The notes beneath the pieces are model-generated. The model worked only from the letters and a program-made list of their open reading frames with translations. It was not told the origin of the DNA and did no database searches. 64,000 bases of DNA, taken from Ypsolopha sequella. Lineage: Eukaryota; Arthropoda; Insecta; Lepidoptera; Ypsolophidae. The stretch spans positions 1,984,001-2,048,000 of the forward strand of contig OW204012.1 of assembly GCA_934047225.1 (NCBI GenBank), in the 5' to 3' direction. Both the position numbers and the translations under genes were made by a program. Below are positions 57,549 through 64,000 of the stretch, one piece after another (the first letter of the stretch is position 1; every line of letters starts with the position of its first letter).

Positions 57549-57905
57549 GTGGTAGAGCTGATGCCAGGCTCGACTGTGGAGGTACCACCATCTTACTTGG
57601 AGACCCCCTCGAAGTAATTCGGGGGAGAGCAAGAGGACAGCTCACAGGCAAAAAACCAGGAGGCCCACCATGCCTGGGACCGATGTATGGCGGTATATCC
57701 ATCCCTAATAGCCGGGCCTTGTATGGAACAGACTGGTGACAGGCAGCGGAGTCACTGGTGCGAGAGTTCCGGTACCGCGCTCACCAACCCGCCTGCCCAG
57801 TGTGTGTGAGTATGGGTAATTCTTCTAGGATGGCCGCCGGAAGTGGCAAAGTCCTGGAAAGGCTTATGTCCAGCAGTGGACGAACTAGGATGATGGATGG
57901 CAGTG
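57549..57905 (+). mobile_element. GGTGGTAGAGCTG repeat, copy 5, next to an ERGIC-53 exon
   Basis: It lies about 80 bp from the acceptor of the exon at 57314-57468. It runs directly into another retroelement tail (57906-58290). Confidence 0.8.
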
Positions 57906-58290
57906 AGCCGAAGCAGAAGCAACTTCGAGCGCAGGTTGGGCGCTGTAAAGAGAACCTCAGCAGATGGGGCATGATAAGCGCATTCCACACCCTCACATGC
58001 CTCATTTGCTCTCGTGCCCAAACATCTGTACGTGGGATGACCTATGGAAGGCCTCGGCAAATGCTGTGGATGTGGCTGCGTACTGGTTGAGGTTTTTGTA
58101 AAGGAACCATTGACACGAAAAAGAGAAGATTTGTCGCCGGGATGATAGCCGTTGGGACCGAAAGCCGTTAGAATGGAGACCACGTACAGCAAAGCGTGGC
58201 GGCTGGATGAGGACGACAGAGGACCGCACGCCAAGAGTGGCAAAATATTGGAGGCCTACGTGCAGCAGTGGACGAACAAGGCTGATGGAT
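57906..58290 (+). mobile_element. Second retroelement 3' tail fused to the preceding repeat
   Basis: It ends GCAGCAGTGGACGAACAAGG plus a GATGGATGGAT tail, like the preceding family, but the body is different. A short + frame reads DEDDRGPHAKSGKILEAYVQ, similar to LINE ORF2 ends. Truncated. Confidence 0.5.
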
Positions 58291-58310
58291 GGATGCATGG
58301 TGTTAAGGAG

Positions 58311-58673
58311 ATTACCGTCGCCAAATTAGCAGCTCGATGTTTGTCTGTACGAATATCGACGGAATCGACATTGAAATAACGTTCATATCAGCGCACAATG
58401 CGTAGTGGCTGTTACGACGCTCGCTGCGTCCTTGATAGGGCGAAATAGGAGAAAATAATACTTTTCACATGGACGTGATTGTTCGATTGAATAATCCTAT
58501 GTTTATAGCTATCAAGTTTGTTGTCTATTTACCAAAGTATTAATACATTAAATCAACCGTAGTAGGGAATTCAAGCCAAAAAAACACCATTCGGTTGTTT
58601 TTTTTTTTATATAGTTTTGGTGGTACGGAATAGAAAAATGTTGCATGTGTTGTCATAGAGTTGATAATTCATA
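58311..58673 (+). mobile_element. Repeat copy interrupted by the foldback insertion
   Basis: Same start as 60653; interrupted at AATTCATA and continuing at 59137. Confidence 0.78.
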
Positions 58674-59128
58674 GTACTTATTGAAAAAGGCGTTACTTTG
58701 CGGAAGTCCATCATAAATTTGTGGATATATTAATAAATTTGCAATATTCCGCTAAACACTCTTACCATGCTATTCAAAATGCAGACTCAAGCACCACCCG
58801 CCCTCCCGCATAAAACATGCACAAGCAAAGCAAGCAGTACGAGCACAAAATAAAGCAATCTTATATAAACAAGCAAGAAAACTTATCGATACGTGTTTCG
58901 CCTCTAAACGAGGCATCCTCGGGATGTGTAGTCTGTCCGACCGCTCGACAGCAAAATTATTTGCTTTCTTGCTTGTTATTTAAGATTGCTTTATTTTGTG
59001 CTCGTACTGCTTGCTTTGCTTGTGCATGTTTTATGTGGGAGGGCGGGCGGTGCTTGAGTCTGCATTTTGAATAGCATGGTAAGAGTGTTTAGCGGAATAT
59101 TGCAAATTATTAATATATCCACAAATTT
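58674..59128. mobile_element. 455-bp foldback insertion with 8-bp target duplication
   Basis: AATTCATA lies at 58666-58673 and again at 59129-59136. The insertion splits a repeat whose uninterrupted copy is at 60653-61110. It has about 41 unpaired bases, then two arms of about 160 bp (from AAATTTGTGGATATATTAAT to its reverse complement) around a loop with the hammerhead-like motif. Confidence 0.82.
58885..58925 (-). ncRNA. Hammerhead-like motif in the loop of a 455-bp foldback
   Basis: On the - strand: stem I ATC/GAT, core CCGAGGA (U4 replaced by C), extra T, stem II GCCTC/GAGGC, GAAA, near-palindromic CACGTA, then TC with predicted cleavage before GAT. Sense to ERGIC-53, upstream of the first visible exon. 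Confidence 0.55.
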
Positions 59129-59212
59129 AATTCATAATACATTTTTTCATTATTTTTGTTTCGGACATACACGAGGAATAGGCTTTAGAAAGTTCCCATT
59201 TGGCGATAAGCA

Positions 59213-60652
59213 AAATTCTGAGATCTTTGCAATGAAAACTTATTTTCATTGGGCATTTTGCAATCTGGGGGCACGGCAGTGCCCCCGCCGAGTCTCGCGG
59301 AACGGCCGTACCATCCTTTTCTCGAAGCAACTCACGGCACTTTCAACCCCCCTGTATCTTCGTTGTGGGTAAAGCTAGAAGTCTGAAATTTCAGTTACCC
59401 AGAGTACTTACTGATCCTACTTCTATCCCCAAATTACAAGTTTGTACCTATATTTGATTACGAAATATCTCAAGTCAAAGTTCCCTTATTTTGTCACTGA
59501 CTGACTGACACATAATCAAAAGTCTAAAGATGTTCTAGCAGGCCTACAAACTTGAAATTTTGCATGCGGTTAGTGTTAAGTGTACATTGCAACAAAAAAA
59601 TATAAAAATGTTATTTGCGGTTGGTAATTTAATATTTCCATACAAAGTCTATACAAAATGTATGTTTCCAGCTGCATCTATAAATTTGTATGACACTAGA
59701 TGACGTGGTGGTATGCTGCTTTGCATTAAAGACATCTACCACGAAAAATTCTACCTCGTGACGCTAGATGGTAAAAAGTGTAAAAAAATGTATACCTTTA
59801 TTTCCGAAAATAGAGCAAGTAGTAAAAATAAAAAATAAAACCGTTAAAGTGCGAAAAAAAAACCGGTAAAGTGCGAATCGAACTCGCGCATAAAGGGTTC
59901 CGTACCCCTACACAATACGGGTACGGAACCCTAAAAGTAAATAACAACCATATAGATGCCATAGCAACATTAAGGCGACAAAAACAAACTGATAAAACGG
60001 TAGCGCCTGACAAACAATTTGGTACCTTTTTAGTACGGAACCCTAATTTTCATTAGTTTACTTTAAAGTATTTACTACAGACTGCCCAAAGTTTAAACTT
60101 GTACTTGTATGTGTTACCGTTCTAAAGATAGAGCCTTTGTTATAATAATCTGTTCCTTGGGTAAGGAACCCTAAAAAGGGTGGTTTATAATGTTTGATAC
60201 ATTCACAATTAGTCAATTTAAGAAGAGAATATCAACATTTCGTAATTAAGTCACTAAAAACACGGTAAAGTGCGAATCCGACTCGCACATAAAGGGTTTC
60301 TCACAACTTTTTACGGTGGAAGGATTGCATTGCGAGACTCGACATTTTTGTACATTTTATGTTTTTGATGGGATTTATTTTTGCTGTTACTACTTGTGTT
60401 CGATTAATCATTTAATTGGTATTTTCAGCTCAGCATTAAATTTTTTTGAGGTTATGAGATTGAACGGTTATTCTGGCAAGTGCGAAAAAAATTGCTACGA
60501 CAGATTTCGGGTGATTTTACAAGGAATTTTCTACGGAAATGATTGATTTTTCTGCTTTCGAAATTTTTCCGCACGCGCCAGAATCGCTGTTCTGGTATTC
60601 CAAAAGTTTCTAGCCTTGGAAACTAGTCTGTTACTCTAATACTAGGTACCCT
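59213..60652. other. Old repeats, no gene seen
   Basis: Holds GGGGGCACGGCAGTGCCCCC at 59267, GGTACGGAACCCT inverted phrases at 59895-59935 and AAAGTGCGAATCCGACTCGC near 60263. All look transposon-derived. Confidence 0.5.
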
Positions 60653-61110
60653 TAAGGCGATTACCGTCGCCAAATTAGCAGCTCGATGTTTGTCTGTATG
60701 AATATCGACGGAAACGTTATTGAAATAACGTTCAAATCAGTGCACAATGCGTGGTGGCTGTTACGACGCTCGCTGCGTCCTTGAAAGGGCAAAATAGGAG
60801 AAAATAATACTTTTCACATGGGCGTCATTGTTCGATTGAATAATTCTATGTTATATTTATAGCTATCAAGTTTATCTATTTATCAAAGCATAAATGAATT
60901 AAATCACCTAAGCCGCTTAGGAGCAGTAGGAAATTCAAGCCAAAAAACACCATTCAGTTGAAACAATTTTTCATATAGAAGTTTTGGTGGTACGAAAAAG
61001 GAAAATGTTGCATATGTTGTCCTAGAGTTGATAATCCATAATACATTTTTTCAATATTTTTGGTTTGGCCATAAAAGAGGAGTAGGCTTTAGAAAGTACC
61101 CATTTGGCGT
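60653..61110 (+). mobile_element. Repeat copy without the foldback insertion
   Basis: Begins GGCGATTACCGTCGCCAAAT. It matches 58311-58673 plus 59137-59212 and gives the empty-site sequence for the 455-bp foldback. Confidence 0.78.
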
Positions 61111-61121
61111 TATTAAGGGCT

Positions 61122-62608
61122 TTAAGGCGCTATGTTGTGAAAGTGCTGCCATTTTAGAATAAAAAATACATTATTTACTTACTACAATATTTTCTTTACT
61201 ATAGTCACACCCCCGACACTTCATACTTTTCGCTCAAGTTATTTACCTACACTATACACACGCGCACTGGCTTGTCCGCACACGCTTGTGTGTGCGTGAG
61301 CTAGTCTAGGGCTGGCAGCAAGCGTGTAAGCGTCGTTGATCGAGAGGGATAACATTATAAGTCAGCAACTTATGATTCTCTTCCTAAATTTTAGTCAATA
61401 CTCTTACACCCACGCTTCACCGATGATTTTCAACACGCTTTTATTAGCTTCACTTGTATGTAACAAACAATATAACTAACAAAGCAAAATAATTTGTCCC
61501 TGTCCCTAAATCGGATTTTGCCGGTAACATAACTTACGAGCAAAAACTTAACTTACAAAATTACATAATTGCCAAAAATCAGTATCGTAATAAAACAAAA
61601 CAAAATACGCGCGCAGCGAACGAGTGCTACTCGAGCTCTGCCTGACTCCAGATTTCCACTAACTTGCGGGGGACCGCGGGGGACGTTAAATTCGCGCGGG
61701 GAGGTGAGTGTCGCTTCTTTACGTAGTAATACTTTATATTCTCTGCTATAGTATTCTAACTGGCCACTACAGGCTGAACAGACATCTGTCAATAATGAAG
61801 GTACAGGAGGATCCCTCGTGTCCACACTGTGGCGAGGAGGAAACGAGTACACATTACTTAGGAGAATGCTTCATATATTGTAGCGTAAGATGGAAGATAC
61901 TTGGTGATGACCACATCAATTGGATTCGTGCTGTGGGCTCGGTTGGTGATCATTGAACCTTGTTCCTGGTCCCTGGCCGGGTCTCCGGTGTGGGTTCGGG
62001 CGGCTGATTGGATTTTACCTTGTATAATATATATTTTACCTATCATTTTAATCGTAAATATATTGCTACATAAATTAAGTAAACCTTTAATTTAGTTCAT
62101 GTACATTTATTATTTTATTACATATATTTTCTTTATTAGATTAAATTTGACGTGTAAAAAGTGTATATATCTGTACTTGCTTTGCAAAATAAACTATTTG
62201 AATTTTGAATTTTAAATTTTCAAGGAGGAAGATCTCAAGTATCTTGAGTACTCAGATATTCTTAGATTTATTAAAAGAAGCGGAAGATTTGAGGAGGGAA
62301 CGCCCCTGGTACATTAGGATGCCAAAGCTCTAAGCAATGGGATTTGGATGGAATAGCTCCAAATAGAGAGCCGACCATCCGCCTGAGCCCAGCAGGCGTC
62401 CCACCTTAACAACATCATCATCATACTACAATAATTATTGAAAATCTGCACAAGTGAATGCGTAGATATAGTAATGAGCTATTTTTAAATATCGTAGTTT
62501 TGGTAGACAACGTCTTTGATGATCTAAAATTTTAACTTTGCCAAAAGCGGCCGTTTTTGCAAAAGTTTAAATTTTGTGGCAGCACTGTCGCAGCATATAG
62601 GGCCTTAA
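61122..62608. mobile_element. TTAA-flanked element with AAGGCGC...GTGCTGCC ends, copy 2
   Basis: Left TTAAGGCGCTATGTTGTGAA, right GTCGCAGCATATAGGGCCTTAA inverted. It contains the LINE end 61744-62105. Confidence 0.65.
61744..62105 (+). pseudogene. LINE ORF2 C-terminal fragment and 3' end
   Basis: The + frame reads HYRLNRHLSIMKVQEDPSCP, then CGEEETSTHYLGEC, the end of a jockey/R1-type ORF2 with an RNase H-like tail. A 5'-truncated copy with 3' UTR; a second copy of the UTR is at 49070-49266. Confidence 0.68.
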
Positions 62609-62716
62609 GGTGAACGGGACAGATTGCGTTCCCAAACGCAAAGCTTATGATTGTTTTTCTTATTTTTAAATAAAAAGTATAAAATAAATGTGCTTTATTT
62701 CACTCAATATTTTAAT

Positions 62717-62846
62717 GTAAATTAGGCTTCTTGCATAGTTGTGTTATTTTAGGCGCAAGCGATTGTCCGTCCGCGCCACGCGCCACCACCACGTCACTTC
62801 TGTGAGGCTTGCGCCTAAAATAACACAACTTTGCAAGAAGCCTAAT
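62717..62846. mobile_element. Small foldback, 40-bp arms
   Basis: Arms AGGCTTCTTGCATAGTTGTG... and GGCTTGCGCCTAAAATAACA; the GC-rich loop holds CGCGCCACGCGCC. Confidence 0.8.
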
Positions 62847-63289
62847 TGAGATTAAAATATTGTCGCGTAGTGCCATAATAAGTCTTGCGGCTGGGAACGA
62901 GTTTCGTCCTGGTTTATATTGGTTGGAGGCTAAATAGACGACAATAATCTCGTGTTACCCCAATAATAATTTCTTAGAACACCAATTTACTATTGTCAGC
63001 TTCAGATAGGGAATTGATAAAGAAACCGCGTCGATTTTATCATACTTTATTTATGAGAACCATAAAAAGGACTTATCATACCACGCGTTGTAACATTATT
63101 GGACTTTAATATTTAACTTTAGAATTAGCTTAGATTAAATTATGTTAATCAAAATCAAAATATTTTATTCATGAACATGGGTATGTATATGTAAACAAGA
63201 TCTTATAATATAATTTCAGCACTCCATGTTCTGCTTCTCAGCCTATGAACGTCAGTGTATTCTTAAGTCGGTGTATTGTTAAGGTGTGT
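62847..63289. other. No gene seen
   Basis: ERGIC-53 upstream intron or flank. No exon for the missing N-terminus could be found. Confidence 0.5.
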
Positions 63290-63836
63290 TAATTCTAAAA
63301 CCATTTCGAGAATTTAATAAGACGTATTTTAGAACTTTTTGTCTAAAAATCAATGAATATTTTTACGAAAAAGCTGCTTCCATTTGCCTTCGTGTAACGT
63401 CACTTGAGAAATGGATGTTTAGAAATGTATCCTTTGTTATCAAGATAAATTTATAATAATTTGCTTCAGACTGATTTGACAGATGGATAACAGATGAGTA
63501 GACAGACAGAGACAGACCACATTTTTTTTAAATATATTGCACAAATTCTTGTCTTTGGGTTTGTTTCTGATTGATATTTTCTAGTTTGTATTGCACTCTA
63601 ATAATATTTAGAGTATTCATAGCGATGGATTTCGCAAAAGAAACATAATCGTATATTGCTCACATCACAATCAGTATAATGGCTAAAATTCTCAAGTGAC
63701 GTCATACCGGACAATTCTTCAAAAAATCATAAAAAACTAATGGTTAATTTGTATGCCAAAATAATGAACACCATGTCCTAACATGGCCTTTATTCTCTAA
63801 AAAAAACTTTTAGAAATTAAGCTATGGGAATTACAT
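63290..63836 (-). mobile_element. About 470-bp interspersed repeat, copy 2
   Basis: Reverse copy with GACTGATTTGACAGATGGAT and GCTATGGGAATTA; about 60 bp longer inside. Confidence 0.75.
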
Positions 63837-63840
63837 AATT

Positions 63841-64000
63841 AATAGTAGTTTATGCTACAAGGGCGCAAAGGAATAAATTACGAGGACGATTTAAAACACG
63901 AGCGTAGCGAGTGTTTTAAACGTAACCGAGTAATTTATTGCTTTTACGCCCGTGTATCATACTACGTTTTTCAATGCATAGTGTGAGGAAATGAAAACAA
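63841..64000 (+). mobile_element. 395-bp repeat AATAGTAGTTTATGCTAC, copy 7 cut by window end
   Basis: The first 160 bp match the other copies. Confidence 0.87.

Noticed and set aside
57752..58243. 163-codon ORF on the - strand
   Set aside because: It runs antisense through two fused retroelement tails.
59127..59372. ORFs around the GGCAGTGCCCCC palindrome
   Set aside because: Part of dispersed repeats; no splice context.
61600..61700. GC-rich patch as the missing first exon of ERGIC-53
   Set aside because: No frame gives a signal peptide or the FEYKYSFKPP-type start, and it lies within the TTAA-flanked element.

Overview
This window is animal nuclear DNA, almost certainly from a moth or butterfly. 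It is AT-rich, its genes have many short exons in long introns with GT-AG splice sites, and there are no operons. It carries repeat families that I associate with Lepidoptera: a 3' tail with a GGATGGAT run, units ending in CACTTGGCCGGTTTT, and many TTAA- or TA-flanked MITEs. No species can be named.

Two genes can be built by chaining exons whose splice phases agree. Gene 1 (+ strand, about 3173-20732) has seven exons with a continuous reading frame (about 330 residues, open at the 5' end). I do not recognise the protein. Gene 2 (- strand, 57468 down to 25950) is the lepidopteran ERGIC-53/LMAN1 orthologue, the cargo receptor that cycles between ER and Golgi. Eleven exons cover all but the N-terminus: L-type lectin domain, stalk, membrane segment, and a 37-bp last exon that encodes the KKFF-COOH sorting tail. 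Its first exon lies beyond base 64000. The two genes converge, with about 5 kb of repeats between their stop codons.

The rest is largely transposon-derived. There are foldback MITEs in at least a dozen families, non-LTR retrotransposon 3' ends, a decayed Tc1-like transposon, and nested insertions. Five arrays or duplications stand out: a 29-bp array growing out of a splice donor of gene 1 (16822-17164), a 50-bp satellite (28664-29213), a 49-bp array (37379-37624), a 91-bp array made from a reverse-transcriptase fragment (47080-47630), and a tandem duplication that copied the 3' half of an ERGIC-53 exon (35752-36190).

The most interesting signal is a set of hammerhead-ribozyme-like motifs scattered through the window: 2905-2943 (+), 31774-31817 (-), 45488-45531 (+), 52492-52552 (-), 52707-52767 (+) and 58885-58925 (-), with a degenerate one near 29580. 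They share a CTGANGA-like core, a stem II hairpin, GAAA, a 4-6 nt (near-)self-complementary stem III, then UH and a stem I that mostly pairs. Two of these sites are inside foldback structures: a perfect 2 x 196 bp palindrome inserted in a Tc1-like element, and a 455-bp foldback inserted with an 8-bp target duplication. Three of the motifs are in sense orientation inside ERGIC-53 introns.
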